A DNA stretch of 64,000 nucleotides from Pseudorhizobium pelagicum (GCA_000722615.1 JOKI01000016.1:1-64000), one strand, 5' to 3'. Positions 47,083 through 60,958 are shown, counted from the stretch's first letter. The notes: generated from the sequence alone by a model not told the origin. Program-made: numbers and translations.

Positions 47083-48189
47083 CTATTTCTGCCATGCCAG
47101 AGAGTAGCGGGTATGTCGAAGTTCGCCCGTGCGTGTGAATGCACCGATCTCGACAAGCTGCTGAAGGTCGCGTGTCGCTGTGGCGCGAGATGTACCTGTG
47201 ATCGAGATGTAATTTTCTGCACTCAGGCCACCCTTGAAGCCTGATGTGCCTTCCTTGAAGATGCGCGCGACCACCTTTTGCTGCCGCTCGTTCAGTCGGT
47301 TTCGAAATCGGTCGTAGAATTTCGCTTTTTGAATGAAGAAATTTATTCGATCCAGCGTCGCCCGTTGAGCCTCCAGGATAGTTTCTGAAAAGAAAATGAT
47401 CCAGTCGGTGATATCGAGCGTGCGTTGGTGTCGCTCAAGCTCGGAGTAATAGGCCTTCCGGCTCTTCTCGATCGTGAAGGCGAGTGAAATGAGGCTTGGT
47501 TGCCCAATGTTTTGTGCCAGGGATTTCTCGGCGAGCGCGCGCCCAATTCGGCCGTTCCCATCCTCAAACGGATGAATGCTTTCAAAGTAAAGATGGCCTA
47601 CTGCTGCGCGTGTCAAAGCTTGAAGCGGCGTTCGGCCATTTGGCCCGGATTGATTGAACCAGGCGATGAAGTTCTCCATCTCAGCGTGAACCTGGCGAGA
47701 TGGGGGAGCCTCAAAATGGATTGCGGGCTTATCCAGTCGACCTGACACGATCTGCATGGCGTCTTCATGCTCACGGTAAGCGCCAATCGTCTCAATGTAT
47801 CGATTTCCGGCCATCAGCATTGAATGCCAATGGAACAGGCCCTCGTGGCCCAGCGGGCTATGCCAGCTCCGATAGACATCCGCCATCATCTCGGCGATCC
47901 CCCGCTCTTGGGGGCGTACCTGTCTGTCATCGGCGTTGAGCCCAAACTGCCGGCGGAGTGATGATTGGACACTTACCCGATCAAGAAATTCCCCCTCGAT
48001 CTCTGATGTCTTGACCGCTTCGTCGCTCAGCAACTCAATGCGGAGTTGGTTGCTGTCATCCTCGTTGAAATGGCGAACGGCACCAATAACCTCGCCGGCC
48101 GACTGCAGGAATTTCCGCTCCAACAATGTCAAGCTTGGAGCGTCGTACCTAAAGTTTGGCCAATCAGCGTTTTGCCAGTTCCATGTCAT
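47083..48189 (-). CDS. Fic-family protein, second copy (DUF4172, Fic core, winged helix)
   Basis: This 368-residue paralogue of the Fic protein at 9277-10389 has DUF4172 N-terminus MTWNWQNADWPNFRYD, inhibitory motif TSEIEG, core motif HPFEDGNGRIGRALAE (from about His205) and a C-terminal winged-helix part with SITGTSRATATRDLQQLVEI. All catalytic residues are present. Its start codon lies directly behind an inverted repeat that encloses the Shine-Dalgarno. No toxin or antitoxin partner adjoins it. Nucleotide transfer to an unknown protein, held in check by its own Glu, is the expected activity. Confidence 0.9.
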   Translation of the reverse strand: MTWNWQNADWPNFRYDAPSLTLLERKFLQSAGEVIGAVRHFNEDDSNQLRIELLSDEAVKTSEIEGEFLDRVSVQSSLRRQFGLNADDRQVRPQERGIAEMMADVYRSWHSPLGHEGLFHWHSMLMAGNRYIETIGAYREHEDAMQIVSGRLDKPAIHFEAPPSRQVHAEMENFIAWFNQSGPNGRTPLQALTRAAVGHLYFESIHPFEDGNGRIGRALAEKSLAQNIGQPSLISLAFTIEKSRKAYYSELERHQRTLDITDWIIFFSETILEAQRATLDRINFFIQKAKFYDRFRNRLNERQQKVVARIFKEGTSGFKGGLSAENYISITGTSRATATRDLQQLVEIGAFTRTGELRHTRYSLAWQK

Positions 48190-48236
48190 GAGTTATAGCC
48201 AGCTCCTCTATAACTCATCATTATTGCAATGATGAG
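48188..48236 (-). promoter_or_regulatory. overlapping inverted repeats at the start of the second fic gene
   Basis: Arms ATGAGTTATAG (48188-48198) and CTATAACTCAT (48208-48218) are perfectly complementary; the nine-base loop, read on the minus strand, is AGGAGCTGG and contains the Shine-Dalgarno. A second perfect repeat has arms CTCATCATT (48214-48222) and AATGATGAG (48228-48236) and overlaps the first. The arrangement parallels that of the first fic gene. Confidence 0.65.
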
Positions 48237-48428
48237 CTATTGCAAGCCCATCTATCGCTCAGCACCAGGGGCCCGATCGAAACCATGGTCACGTCAGCGA
48301 TTTCAGTCGGCCGCAGGATACCGTAGGCATCAGGTAGTCGGTTGCATCGTTCATCCGACGCGCGGTTTGGTGTTCGTAAGATCTCCGTCGTCTCGATGAT
48401 GGCGGCAGACAACCATGCTTCGATGCAC

Positions 48429-49556
48429 TTAAAGATGGCGGGCGATGACGATACGCTGCACGTCGCTGGTTCCCTCATAGATCTGGCAGATGCGCACATC
48501 GCGGTAGATCCGCTCGACGGGATAGTCCGCCATATAGCCGTAACCGCCATGGATCTGTATGGCATCGGAACAGACGCGTTCGGCCATCTCCGACGCAAAG
48601 AGCTTGGCCATCGATGCCTCCGACAGACACGGCATTTGAGCCTCGCGCAGCGAAGCTGCGTGCCAGACGAGTTGCCTTGCCGCCTCTATCTGGGTGGCCA
48701 TATCGGCAAGACGAAAGGCCACCGCTTGATGATCGACGATGGGACTGCCGAAGGCGGTCCGTTCGCGGGCGTAGTCGCGCGCGGCACTGAATGCCGCCTG
48801 CGCCATGCCGACGGCCTGAGCTGCGATGCCGATCCGCCCTCCTTCCAGATTGGCAAGCGCGATGCGATAGCCGTCGCCTTCCTCTCCGAGCCTCAACTCG
48901 ATTGGAATCCGCATGTCGTCAAAGGCGATCTGGCAGGTGTCAGAACCGTGGATCCCGAGCTTCTCCTCAACGCGCACGACCTGGTAGCCAGGCGTGTCCG
49001 TCGGGACGATGAAAGCGGAAATCCCTCTCTTCCCGGCGTCGGGATCGGTGACGGCAAAGACAATGATCATCTGCGCATTCTTGCCGGACGTGATGAACTG
49101 TTTGGTTCCGTTGATGACGTAGTGGTTGCCAATTCGTCGCGCATGGGTTCTTAAGTTCGATGCGTCGGAGCCGGCCTGTGGCTCGGTCAGGGCGAAGCCG
49201 CCAATCCACGCGCCGCACGCAAGACGCGGCAGGAAATCCTGTTTCTGCGCCTCTGTTCCGAATTTGAGGATCGGCACGCAGCCGACCGAGCTATGGACGC
49301 TCATGATGGTCGAGCACGCCCCGTCGGCCGCAGCAATCTCCTCAACCGCAGCCGCGTAGGCAAGTGTTCCGGTATCGGACCCTCCATACACCTCCGGCAC
49401 CAGCATGCCCAACAGACCGAGCGTCCCCATTTCCTGCAGTTCGTCTCGCGGAAAGCCCCTTTCCCTGTCCCTTCTGGCAGCGCCGGGCGCCAGCCGCTCC
49501 TGAGCGAACCGACGCGCCATCTCGCGAATCTGCTGTTGAAGGTCGGAAAGGATCAT
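48429..49556 (-). CDS. acyl-CoA dehydrogenase
   Basis: This 375-residue flavoprotein has the standard three-domain layout: N-terminal helices, the [15 protein letters not shown] sheet motif and a C-terminal helical domain with [17 protein letters not shown] and the catalytic Glu in YEGTSD (about residue 361). That Glu position is the one used by short- and branched-chain acyl-CoA dehydrogenases, not by isovaleryl-CoA dehydrogenase. It is divergent from an AraC regulator and near the leucine operon, so an isobutyryl-, 2-methylbutyryl- or short-chain acyl-CoA is a likely substrate. Between 48237 and 48428 nothing else is seen. Confidence 0.88.
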   Translation of the reverse strand: MILSDLQQQIREMARRFAQERLAPGAARRDRERGFPRDELQEMGTLGLLGMLVPEVYGGSDTGTLAYAAAVEEIAAADGACSTIMSVHSSVGCVPILKFGTEAQKQDFLPRLACGAWIGGFALTEPQAGSDASNLRTHARRIGNHYVINGTKQFITSGKNAQMIIVFAVTDPDAGKRGISAFIVPTDTPGYQVVRVEEKLGIHGSDTCQIAFDDMRIPIELRLGEEGDGYRIALANLEGGRIGIAAQAVGMAQAAFSAARDYARERTAFGSPIVDHQAVAFRLADMATQIEAARQLVWHAASLREAQMPCLSEASMAKLFASEMAERVCSDAIQIHGGYGYMADYPVERIYRDVRICQIYEGTSDVQRIVIARHL

Positions 49557-49748
49557 TTGCTCTACCCCGGTGACGGCACTTGACGACGACCGCCGTCGAT
49601 GGGCTACCGCCGATGCACGGCATCACGCCGTTTTCCCTTGCCGGATACCTGTGAGATCGGCCGTCGCGAAATCTAGGCCGTTTTCTTCTTGCAAGCGATG
49701 ACGAAACTGATCCATCCTGCCGGACAGTTTTACCATAGCAGGTGGATC

Positions 49749-50750
49749 ATGTCAGACCTGGAACGACATATGATCGCCCCCAGTTTTGTCGAGGAGGCGC
49801 TTGATTGCCTGCGTCGCAGTGGACGCCCGACGCAGCCGCTCCTGGCGAGGCTCGACCTGCCGCCGGTTGTCAGGCAGCCGGTTTCGGCGCAGACATTTGG
49901 CCAGTTGTGGCTTGCGATCGCGGCGGAGCTGGATGACGAGTGCTTCGGTCTCGGCGCCCGTCCAATGCAGCGCGGGAGCTTTACTCTGCTGTGTCACTGC
50001 GTCTTGCATGCCGCCACGCTGGAGCAGGCGTTGCGCCGGGCACTGCGCTTTCTCAACGTGGTGTTGGGTGCTCCTACAGGCCGGCTTGTGGTCGGCGACG
50101 CGACCGCCCAGATCGAGCTGAATGATACGCAGGAGCCTCGGTCGGCCTTCGCCTATCGTAGCTACTGGATCATCCTGCACGGACTGACCTGCTGGCTCGT
50201 GGGACGACGCATTCCCATCCGCCTGGTGGAATTCCGCTGTTCCGAGCCGAGTGGCGGCGAAGACCACAGGCTTTTCTTCGGCGCCCCGATCCGGTTCAAT
50301 CAACCCGTCAGTCGCCTCGGTTTCGACAGTGCCTTACTGGCATTGCCGATTTCGCGCAGCAACCAGGCTCTAAAACAGTTCCTGCGCGCAGCGCCTGCCA
50401 ACATTCTTCTGCGCTACCGCTACGACGCCGGCACCGCAGCCGCCGTGAGGCGACGCCTGAGTCAGAAGGCGCCGCCCAATTGGGCCAGCTTCGCAACTCT
50501 GGCGGGCGACATGCGCATGTCGCCGTCGACACTTCGCCACAGGCTCTACGACGAAGGGCAGAGCTACGCCAGGATCAAGGACGAAATCCGCCGCGACCTT
50601 GCCTGCACCATGCTGACAACGACGCGTCAGACAGTCGGTGACATTGCAGCACATCTCGGCTACTCCGAACCGAGTGCCTTCTACCGGGCCTTCAAGAAGT
50701 GGGTCGGCGTCAGTCCCGAGACATTCCGGAAACTCCAGGGATCGGCCTAG
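49749..50750 (+). CDS. AraC-family regulator with arabinose-binding-like N-terminal domain (PF12625 type)
   Basis: This 333-residue protein has a C-terminal AraC double helix-turn-helix (about residues 235-330): FATLAGDMRMSPSTLRHRLY and then QTVGDIAAHLGYSEPSAFYR. The N-terminal part (GQLWLAIAAELDDECFGLGA) belongs to the type shared with OruR and other catabolic regulators. I chose the ATG at 49749, since the frame before it is short and not family-like. It lies between the divergent acyl-CoA dehydrogenase and the bkd operon and probably activates one or both. Confidence 0.85.
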   Translation: MSDLERHMIAPSFVEEALDCLRRSGRPTQPLLARLDLPPVVRQPVSAQTFGQLWLAIAAELDDECFGLGARPMQRGSFTLLCHCVLHAATLEQALRRALRFLNVVLGAPTGRLVVGDATAQIELNDTQEPRSAFAYRSYWIILHGLTCWLVGRRIPIRLVEFRCSEPSGGEDHRLFFGAPIRFNQPVSRLGFDSALLALPISRSNQALKQFLRAAPANILLRYRYDAGTAAAVRRRLSQKAPPNWASFATLAGDMRMSPSTLRHRLYDEGQSYARIKDEIRRDLACTMLTTTRQTVGDIAAHLGYSEPSAFYRAFKKWVGVSPETFRKLQGSA

Positions 50751-50871
50751 ATCAGGACTTCGGGTGTCGCGCCTCGTCGACGCCGTCGCTATGGCAAAAC
50801 TGGCCGAAAATCTCGAGGCAGTTCTGTCATGGCTTGCCATTGTCGCCAGGACTACCATCCTTGTCCATTGA

Positions 50872-52146
<1,275 letters not shown>

Positions 52147-53160
52147 ATGGCCAGAATGACGATGATCGAAGCGATCCGCAGCGCCATGGACATTGCCATG
52201 GGTCGCGATGACGACGTGGTCGTTTTCGGGGAGGATGTGGGTTATTTCGGCGGCGTCTTCCGCTGCACACAGGGGCTGCAGGCAAAGTATGGCAAGACGC
52301 GCTGCTTTGATACGCCCATCAGCGAGTCGGGCATCGTCGGCGCCGCGATCGGCATGGCTGCCTATGGGCTAAGACCCTGTGTCGAGATCCAGTTTGCCGA
52401 CTACATGTACCCCGCCTACGATCAGCTGACGCAGGAAGCCGCCCGTATCCGCTATCGATCCAATGGTGACTTCACCTGCCCGATCGTGGTGCGCATGCCA
52501 ACCGGTGGTGGCATTTTTGGCGGTCAGACCCATAGCCAGAGCCCCGAGGCGCTGTTTACCCACGTCTGCGGCCTGAAGGTCGTCGTGCCCTCCAACCCCT
52601 ACGACGCCAAGGGGCTGCTCATTGCGGCGATTGAAGACCCTGATCCGGTGATCTTCCTGGAGCCAAAGCGGCTCTACAACGGACCTTTCGACGGCCATCA
52701 CGAGCGCCCGGTGACGGCATGGTCGAAACATGATCTCGGTGAGGTCCCGGATGGCTACTACGCCATCCCGATCGGCAAGGCGGACGTTCGCCGCCCCGGC
52801 TCGGCCGCGACAGTGGTCGCCTATGGCACGATGGTTCACGTGGCCCTGGCGGCTGTAGCCGACACGGGCATCGACGCTGAAGTCATCGACCTTCGCAGCC
52901 TCATGCCGCTCGATCTCGACGCCATCGTCACATCGGTTTCCAAGACGGGGCGCTGCGTTGTCGTGCACGAGGCAACGCTGACCTCGGGATTTGGCGCAGA
53001 GATCGCGGCCCTGGTGCAGGAATTCTGTTTCTACCATCTGGAAGCGCCGGTCATGCGCGTCGCCGGATGGGACACGCCCTACCCGCATGCCCAGGAGTGG
53101 GACTATTTTCCTGGTCCGGCGCGGGTCGGTCGTGCGCTGATCGAGGTTCTGGAGGCCTGA
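52147..53160 (+). CDS. bkdA2: branched-chain 2-oxoacid dehydrogenase E1 beta subunit
   Basis: This 337-residue transketolase-like subunit opens TMIEAIRSAMDIAMGRDDDV with the GEDVGYFGGVFRCTQGL pyrimidine-domain motif and ends with the DTPYPHAQEWDYFP block common to BCKDH beta chains. It starts directly at the alpha-chain stop. Together with alpha, E2 and E3 it completes the complex. Confidence 0.93.
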   Translation: MARMTMIEAIRSAMDIAMGRDDDVVVFGEDVGYFGGVFRCTQGLQAKYGKTRCFDTPISESGIVGAAIGMAAYGLRPCVEIQFADYMYPAYDQLTQEAARIRYRSNGDFTCPIVVRMPTGGGIFGGQTHSQSPEALFTHVCGLKVVVPSNPYDAKGLLIAAIEDPDPVIFLEPKRLYNGPFDGHHERPVTAWSKHDLGEVPDGYYAIPIGKADVRRPGSAATVVAYGTMVHVALAAVADTGIDAEVIDLRSLMPLDLDAIVTSVSKTGRCVVVHEATLTSGFGAEIAALVQEFCFYHLEAPVMRVAGWDTPYPHAQEWDYFPGPARVGRALIEVLEA

Positions 53161-53162
53161 GC

Positions 53163-54431
53163 ATGGGCGAGTTCACGATCAAGATGCCGGACGTGGGAGA
53201 AGGTGTCGCCGAGGCCGAGCTGGTGGAGTGGCTGGTCGCGGTGGGCGATCCCGTGCGCGAGGATATGGCGGTTGCGGCGGTGATGACCGACAAGGCTACC
53301 GTGGAAATCCCCTCCCCCGTCAGCGGAACCGTCGTCTGGCTTGCCGGTGAGGTGGGTGACACGCTGTCGGTGAAGGCGCCGCTGATGCGCATCGAGACAA
53401 GCGGCATTGATGACACGCCGGTGCCGCCGGACACGCCGCAGGAAAAGGGCGCGCCGGTCGACAGCATGACAGCTGCCGAAACGCCCAAAGAGCCGGCGGC
53501 CTGCGCTCCCTTATCACCGCCCGCCCTCTCCCCGGCCCGCCTGCCGCCTGCCGCCCCCGGCAAGCCCTTGGCTGCACCCTCTGTCCGACTGTTTGCGCGA
53601 AACAACGGCGTTGATCTCCGGCAGGTGCGTGCAAGCGGCCCGGCGGGCCGCATCCTGCGGGAAGATGTCGAACACTACCTTGCGGCCGCAACAGATGCCA
53701 CGTCCGCGCGGCAGCCCCTGGCGATCAAAACGGCTCAGGAAGCAGTCAAGCTTACCGGGCTTCGTCGCCGCATCGCGGAAAAAATGGTGCTGGCCACCAC
53801 GCGCATCCCCCATATCACCTATGTGGAGGAAGTCGACGTCACCGCCGTGGAGGACCTGCGGGCGACGATGAACCGCGATCGCAAACCCGACCATCCCAAG
53901 CTCACCCTGTTGCCGTTTTTGATGCGGGCGCTCGTCAAGGCCGTTGCCGAGCACCCGCAGATCAACGCGACGTTCGACACCGAGGCAGGTCTCCTTACCC
54001 GTTTCAGTGCCGTCCACATCGGCATCGCCACCCAGACGCCTGCCGGGCTCACCGTGCCGGTGGTCAGACATGCCGAGGCGCGCAGCATCTTCGATTGCGC
54101 CGCCGAGATAGGCCGGCTGGCGGAGGCGGCGCGGTCAGGCACAGCCACTCGTGACGAGCTTGGCGGCTCGACCATCACCATCAGTTCGCTGGGCAGGCTT
54201 GGCGGGATCGTCTCGACCCCGGTCATCAATCTCCCGGAGGTCGCAGTCGTTGCGGTCAACAAGATTGCCATCCGCCCGATCTGGGATGGAACTCAGTTCG
54301 TTCCTCGCAAGATGATGAACCTCTCGTCGAGCTTCGACCACCGCATCATTGATGGCTGGGATGCCGCGACCTTCGTTCAGCGCCTGCGAACGCTGCTGGA
54401 AACGCCCGCCCTGATCTTCATGGAAGGCTGA
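53163..54431 (+). CDS. bkdB: branched-chain 2-oxoacid dehydrogenase E2 (dihydrolipoyl acyltransferase)
   Basis: This 422-residue protein has one lipoyl domain (Lys44 in MTDKATVEIPS), an Ala/Pro-rich linker, a peripheral-subunit-binding domain (RLFARNNGVDLRQVRASGPA, about 145-180) and the acyltransferase core ending with the active-site SFDHRIIDGWDAA. The ATG at 53163 follows the beta-chain stop by two bases. The longer frame upstream is beta-chain sequence. Confidence 0.93.
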   Translation: MGEFTIKMPDVGEGVAEAELVEWLVAVGDPVREDMAVAAVMTDKATVEIPSPVSGTVVWLAGEVGDTLSVKAPLMRIETSGIDDTPVPPDTPQEKGAPVDSMTAAETPKEPAACAPLSPPALSPARLPPAAPGKPLAAPSVRLFARNNGVDLRQVRASGPAGRILREDVEHYLAAATDATSARQPLAIKTAQEAVKLTGLRRRIAEKMVLATTRIPHITYVEEVDVTAVEDLRATMNRDRKPDHPKLTLLPFLMRALVKAVAEHPQINATFDTEAGLLTRFSAVHIGIATQTPAGLTVPVVRHAEARSIFDCAAEIGRLAEAARSGTATRDELGGSTITISSLGRLGGIVSTPVINLPEVAVVAVNKIAIRPIWDGTQFVPRKMMNLSSSFDHRIIDGWDAATFVQRLRTLLETPALIFMEG

Positions 54432-54434
54432 CCC

Positions 54435-55829
54435 ATGAAAGACATCACCTGCACACTGCTTGTGATCGGCGCCGGACCCGGAGGCTATGTCTGCGCCATC
54501 CGGGCCGGCCAGCTTGGGATCGACACGGTGATCGTCGACGCGGGAAGGCCAGGCGGAACCTGCCTGACGGTCGGCTGCATTCCATCCAAGGCACTGATCC
54601 ACGCCGCGGGTGAGTTTGACGCCCTCAAGCGTATGGCGTCGGGCAAAAGCGATCTGGGGATCCGCGCTGCGAATGCGACCATTGATCTTGGCATCACCAC
54701 CGCCTGGAAGGACGGCATCGTCGCGCGACTCAGCAGCGGTGTGTCCAGTCTCCTGCACAAGGCACGGGTGAAGATCATCCATGGCAAGGCACGCTTTCGC
54801 GACGGCAAGACGGTGGAGGTCGAAACCGAAACCGGGCTGCAGATCATTCGCGCCGAAAGCGTGGTCATCGCGACCGGTTCTGAGCCGGTCGAGCTTGCCG
54901 CATTGCCGTTTGGCGGGCCGGTGTTGTCGTCGGCCCAGGCGCTTTCGCTGACGCAGCTGCCGAACAGGCTGGTGGTCGTCGGTGGTGGCTACATCGGACT
55001 GGAACTGGGGACGGCATTTGCCAAACTGGGCAGCCAGGTCACTGTGGTCGAGGCGATGGCGCAGGTCCTGCCGGCCTATGACCGCGAACTGGTTCAGCCC
55101 GTCATGCGCAGAGTGAGCGAACGCGGCATCAAGGTCATGACCACGTCCAAGGCGATCGGGCTCTCCCCCCGGGGCGACGCGCTGGTGGTGGAGGAAAGGG
55201 GGGAACGGCAGGAACTTCCGGCGGACCGTATCCTCGTCACTGTCGGCAGGCAGCCGCAGGTGACCGGGTTCGGGCTGGAAGACCTCGATCTCGACCGCGC
55301 CGGTCCCTTTTTGCAGATCGATGATCGCTGCCGGACATCGATGCGCGGCGTCTATGCCATCGGCGACGTCACCGGCGAACCGATGCTGGCCCATCGGGCC
55401 ATGGCGCAGGGAGAAATGGTGGCCGAAATCGTCGCAGGGCGAAACCGCGGGTGGGATAGCCGCTGCATTCCCTCGATTTGCTTCACCGACCCGGAAATCA
55501 TCAGTGCCGGCCTTTCCCCCGATGACGCCCGCAGTCAAGGCATCGAGGTCAAGGTCGGGCATTTTCCTTTCGCCGCCAACGGAAGGGCGATGACAATGGA
55601 TGACGAGGACGGTTTCGTGCGGGTCGTGGCGCGTGCCGATTCCCATCTGGTGCTGGGGTTGCAGGCGGTCGGCGCGGGCGTATCGGAGCTTACGGCTGCT
55701 TTCGCACTGGCAATCGAGATGGGTGCACGGCTGGAGGACATCGCAGGCACGATCCATGCGCATCCGACACGAAGCGAGGCCGTCCATGAAGCTGCGCTGC
55801 GGGCGATGGGGCAGGCTCTGCACCTTTGA
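54435..55829 (+). CDS. lpdA: dihydrolipoyl dehydrogenase E3
   Basis: This 464-residue flavoprotein has the FAD motif VIGAGPGGYVCAIRAGQ, the redox pair in GGTCLTVGCIPSK (Cys43 and Cys48), an NAD motif VVGGGYIGLELG and the C-terminal active-site HAHPTRSEAVHE. It reoxidises the E2 lipoyl group. It follows E2 by three bases, so all four subunits are co-transcribed. Confidence 0.94.
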   Translation: MKDITCTLLVIGAGPGGYVCAIRAGQLGIDTVIVDAGRPGGTCLTVGCIPSKALIHAAGEFDALKRMASGKSDLGIRAANATIDLGITTAWKDGIVARLSSGVSSLLHKARVKIIHGKARFRDGKTVEVETETGLQIIRAESVVIATGSEPVELAALPFGGPVLSSAQALSLTQLPNRLVVVGGGYIGLELGTAFAKLGSQVTVVEAMAQVLPAYDRELVQPVMRRVSERGIKVMTTSKAIGLSPRGDALVVEERGERQELPADRILVTVGRQPQVTGFGLEDLDLDRAGPFLQIDDRCRTSMRGVYAIGDVTGEPMLAHRAMAQGEMVAEIVAGRNRGWDSRCIPSICFTDPEIISAGLSPDDARSQGIEVKVGHFPFAANGRAMTMDDEDGFVRVVARADSHLVLGLQAVGAGVSELTAAFALAIEMGARLEDIAGTIHAHPTRSEAVHEAALRAMGQALHL

Positions 55830-55873
55830 TCTTCGAGGTGCTTTTGCCGCTAGCTGTTGGGAAGGAACGGCGA

Positions 55874-57037
55874 ATGACAGACCTGGATTTCGGATTGAGT
55901 GAAGCGGCGGTGGCCGTTGGCGCCGCCGCACAGCGCTTCGCGCGCGAGCGCATCGCACCGATCGCCGCTGAAATCGACGCCAACGATCGTTTCCCGATCG
56001 AGCTTTGGCCGGCCATGGGCGCTCTGGGGCTCCATGGCATCACTGTTGCGCAAGAGGATGGCGGGTTGGGACTAGGCTACCTCGATCATGTCGTCGCCTG
56101 TCAAGAGATCAGCCATGCGTCAGCCTCCGTTGGTCTGTCCTACGGAGCCCATTCCAACCTGTGCATCAACCAGATCGCGCGCTGGGGCTCGACCGACCAG
56201 AAGATCCGCTACCTTCCCCGCCTCATTTCGGGGGACCATGTCGGCAGCCTGGCAATGTCGGAGACGGGCGCCGGATCCGACGTCATCTCCATGCGTCTGC
56301 GCGCCGACAGCGTCGGTGGCGGATTCCGGCTGAACGGCACCAAGTTCTGGATCACCAATGCGCCCTATGCGCAAACGCTGGTCGTCTACGCCAAGACGGC
56401 GGCCGAGGCGGGTTCGAAAGGGATTACCGCCTTCCTCGTCGATAAGGACTTTGACGGCTTTGCAATCGGACAGAAGATCGACAAGGTCGGCATGCGCGGT
56501 TCTCCGACCGCCGAACTCGTCTTCAACGATTGCTTTGTGCCGGAGGAAAACGTGCTGGGCGGGCTAAATGGCGGTGTCCAGATTTTGATGTCCGGCCTTG
56601 ACTACGAGCGTGTGGTGCTGTCCGGCATCCAGCTTGGTATCATGCAGGCCTGCCTGGATGTGGTCGTGCCTTATGTGCGACAGCGGCAACAGTTCGGCAG
56701 GCCGATCGGCAGTTTTCAGCTGATACAGGCGAAAGTGGCCGACATGGTGGTGGCGCTGAATTCAGCCCGCGCCTATGTCTACCAGGTGGCGCGGGCCTGC
56801 GATGCCGGCAAGACGACCCGGCAAGATGCCGCCGGCGCGATACTCTATGCCTCTGAGTGCGCCGTAAGGGTGGCCGAACAGGCGATCCAGGCCCTCGGCG
56901 GCGCCGGCTACACGAAGGATTGGCCGGTGGAGCGGCTTTGGCGCGACGCCAAGCTGCTCGATATCGGCGCGGGCACCAACGAGGTGCGCCGGATGTTGAT
57001 CGGCCGTGAAGTGATCGGCGCGGGAGGCCACGGCTGA
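55874..57037 (+). CDS. ivd: isovaleryl-CoA dehydrogenase
   Basis: This 387-residue acyl-CoA dehydrogenase has its catalytic Glu in [15 protein letters not shown] (about residue 245), the position unique to isovaleryl-CoA dehydrogenase, while the usual C-terminal position reads GAGTNEVRR without it. The opening [20 protein letters not shown] and [14 protein letters not shown] block also fit. I chose the ATG at 55874, preceded by GGAAGGAAC. It oxidises the BCKDH product isovaleryl-CoA to 3-methylcrotonyl-CoA. Confidence 0.92.
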   Translation: MTDLDFGLSEAAVAVGAAAQRFARERIAPIAAEIDANDRFPIELWPAMGALGLHGITVAQEDGGLGLGYLDHVVACQEISHASASVGLSYGAHSNLCINQIARWGSTDQKIRYLPRLISGDHVGSLAMSETGAGSDVISMRLRADSVGGGFRLNGTKFWITNAPYAQTLVVYAKTAAEAGSKGITAFLVDKDFDGFAIGQKIDKVGMRGSPTAELVFNDCFVPEENVLGGLNGGVQILMSGLDYERVVLSGIQLGIMQACLDVVVPYVRQRQQFGRPIGSFQLIQAKVADMVVALNSARAYVYQVARACDAGKTTRQDAAGAILYASECAVRVAEQAIQALGGAGYTKDWPVERLWRDAKLLDIGAGTNEVRRMLIGREVIGAGGHG

Positions 57038-58632
57038 TGCCCCCGATCCGTACCATGCTTGACCGCAACGGCGATGTCTTCAAGGCCAATGCGGCGCACA
57101 ATCGCACGCTGTGCAAAGCGTTGCGCTCGAAAGTGGAGACGGCTGCGCGCGGAGGATCGCAAAGTCACCGCGAGCGGCATCAGTCGCGCGGCAAGCTCCT
57201 GCCGCGCGACAGGGTTCAGCGGCTCCTCGATCCCGGTGCCCCATTCCTGGAAGTCGGACAGCTTGCGGCGGAGGGAATGTATGGGGGACAAGCGCCCGGT
57301 GCGGGCATCATCACCGGCATCGGGCGCGTGTCTGACCGCCAGTGCATGATCGTCGCCCACGACGCCACGGTGAAAGGGGGCGCCTACTTCCCGATGACGG
57401 TGAAGAAGCATCTGCGGGCGCAGGAGATTGCCTGGGAGAACCGTCTGCCGTGCATCTATCTGGTGGATTCCGGCGGCGCCAACCTGCCGCATCAGGCTGA
57501 GGTCTTCGCCGACCGGGATCATTTCGGCCGGATCTTCTATAACCAGGCCCAGATGTCGGCCGCAGGCATTGCCCAGATTGCCTGCGTCATGGGAAGTTGC
57601 ACCGCAGGCGGCGCCTATGTTCCGGCAATGTCGGACGAGACGGTCATCGTGCGCAATCAGGGCACGATCTTCCTCGGCGGGCCGCCGCTGGTGAAGGCGG
57701 CGACCGGCGAGGTGATTTCCGCTGAGGAATTGGGGGGCGCCGAGACCCATGGCCGCAGGTCGGGGGTCGTCGATCATGTCGCGGAAAATGACGAACATGC
57801 GCTGATGATCGTCGGCGACATCATGGCCACCCTCCCCCGGCCGACGGGAGCGGGTATCGAGTTGGCTGCGCCGAGGCCTCCGCTGCTTGAGCCGGCCGAC
57901 ATCTACGGCATCATTCCGCAGGATGTGCGCATCCCCTATGAGGTGCGGGAGGTGATCGGCCGACTTGTCGACGGCTCCGCGTTTCAGGAGTTCAAGCCGC
58001 TGTATGGATCGAGCCTGGTGTGCGGATTTGCGCACATATGGGGCATTCCGGTTGCCATTCTTGCAAACAACGGCGTGCTGTTTTCGCAAAGTGCATTGAA
58101 GGGCGCGCATTTCATTCAGCTGGCGTGTCAGCGCCGCATCCCGCTCTTGTTCCTGCAGAACATTTCCGGATTCATGGTCGGCGGCAAATACGAAGCTGAA
58201 GGCATTGCCAAGCATGGCGCAAAACTGGTGACGGCGGTCGCGACGGCGTCGGTTCCCAAAGTCACGGTGATGATCGGCGGCAGTTTCGGAGCCGGCAACT
58301 ATGGCATGTGCGGCCGCGCCTACCAGCCGCGCTTTCTGTTTTCGTGGCCCAATGCCCGAATTTCCGTCATGGGTGGCGAACAGGCGGCGGCTGTTTTGGC
58401 CTCCGTCCACCGCAACGCCGAGAGCTGGAGCCCGGCTGAGGCGGAAGCGTTCAAGGCGCCGATCCGGCAAAAATACGAGGATGAGGGCAATCCTTACTAT
58501 GCGACGGCGCGCCTGTGGGACGATGGTGTTATCGATCCCATCCAGACCCGTGATGCCTTGGGTCTCGCCTTTGCCACGACGCTGAACGCGCCGGTTCCAG
58601 AGCGCGCGCAGTTCGGCCTGTTTCGGATGTAG
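57037..58632 (+). CDS. mccB: methylcrotonoyl-CoA carboxylase beta (carboxyltransferase) subunit
   Basis: This 531-residue carboxyltransferase begins with [20 protein letters not shown] and carries [38 protein letters not shown] and [20 protein letters not shown], the two acyl-CoA-binding oxyanion regions. It starts at the ivd stop (TGATG). With the biotin subunit it carboxylates 3-methylcrotonyl-CoA to 3-methylglutaconyl-CoA. Geranyl-CoA carboxylase is the alternative but the neighbours favour leucine. Confidence 0.92.
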   Translation: MPPIRTMLDRNGDVFKANAAHNRTLCKALRSKVETAARGGSQSHRERHQSRGKLLPRDRVQRLLDPGAPFLEVGQLAAEGMYGGQAPGAGIITGIGRVSDRQCMIVAHDATVKGGAYFPMTVKKHLRAQEIAWENRLPCIYLVDSGGANLPHQAEVFADRDHFGRIFYNQAQMSAAGIAQIACVMGSCTAGGAYVPAMSDETVIVRNQGTIFLGGPPLVKAATGEVISAEELGGAETHGRRSGVVDHVAENDEHALMIVGDIMATLPRPTGAGIELAAPRPPLLEPADIYGIIPQDVRIPYEVREVIGRLVDGSAFQEFKPLYGSSLVCGFAHIWGIPVAILANNGVLFSQSALKGAHFIQLACQRRIPLLFLQNISGFMVGGKYEAEGIAKHGAKLVTAVATASVPKVTVMIGGSFGAGNYGMCGRAYQPRFLFSWPNARISVMGGEQAAAVLASVHRNAESWSPAEAEAFKAPIRQKYEDEGNPYYATARLWDDGVIDPIQTRDALGLAFATTLNAPVPERAQFGLFRM

Positions 58633-58646
58633 CGCAGGAGGGGGCA

Positions 58647-60502
<1,856 letters not shown>

Positions 60503-60506
<4 letters not shown>

Positions 60507-60958
60507 TGGCCGGACGCCTTTTCGAGGACTGGACCGTCGGAGATCGGGTCGTCCACGAGATCCGTCGCACGGTGACGGAAACCGACAACCTGCTCTTCAC
60601 GACCATGACCCACAACCCGCAGCCTTTGCATCTCGATGTCGAGGCGGCCAAGGCAAGTGAATTTGGCCAGCTCCTCGTTGTCGGCACGTTCACCTTTTCG
60701 CTGATGGTCGGACTTTCCGTCGGCGACACCACGCTCGGCACGCTGATCGCCAACCTCGGCTATGACAAACTCGTCATGCCCAGGCCGGTCTTTATCGGCG
60801 ACACCATGCGTGCCGAAACCGAGGTTGTCGGTTTGAGGGAAAGCGGGTCAAGGCCAACGGCCGGCATCGTCACCTTCCGCCATGAACTCTTCAACCAGCG
60901 CGGCGACATTGCCTGCCAGTGCCTGCGCACGGCCCTCGTGCACCGGAGGTCACCATGA
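60503..60958 (+). CDS. MaoC-family hydratase, probable 3-methylglutaconyl-CoA/itaconyl-CoA hydratase
   Basis: This 151-residue single hot-dog protein has a TETDNLLFTTMTHNPQPLHL segment, where the MaoC hydratase Asp/Asn and His lie, and the AKASEFGQLLVVGTFTFSLM helix. In a leucine operon with no crotonase-type liuC, it is the natural candidate to hydrate 3-methylglutaconyl-CoA. The equivalent gene in Mycobacterium tuberculosis (Rv2499c) stands in a similar operon. The exact substrate is inferred. Confidence 0.8.
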
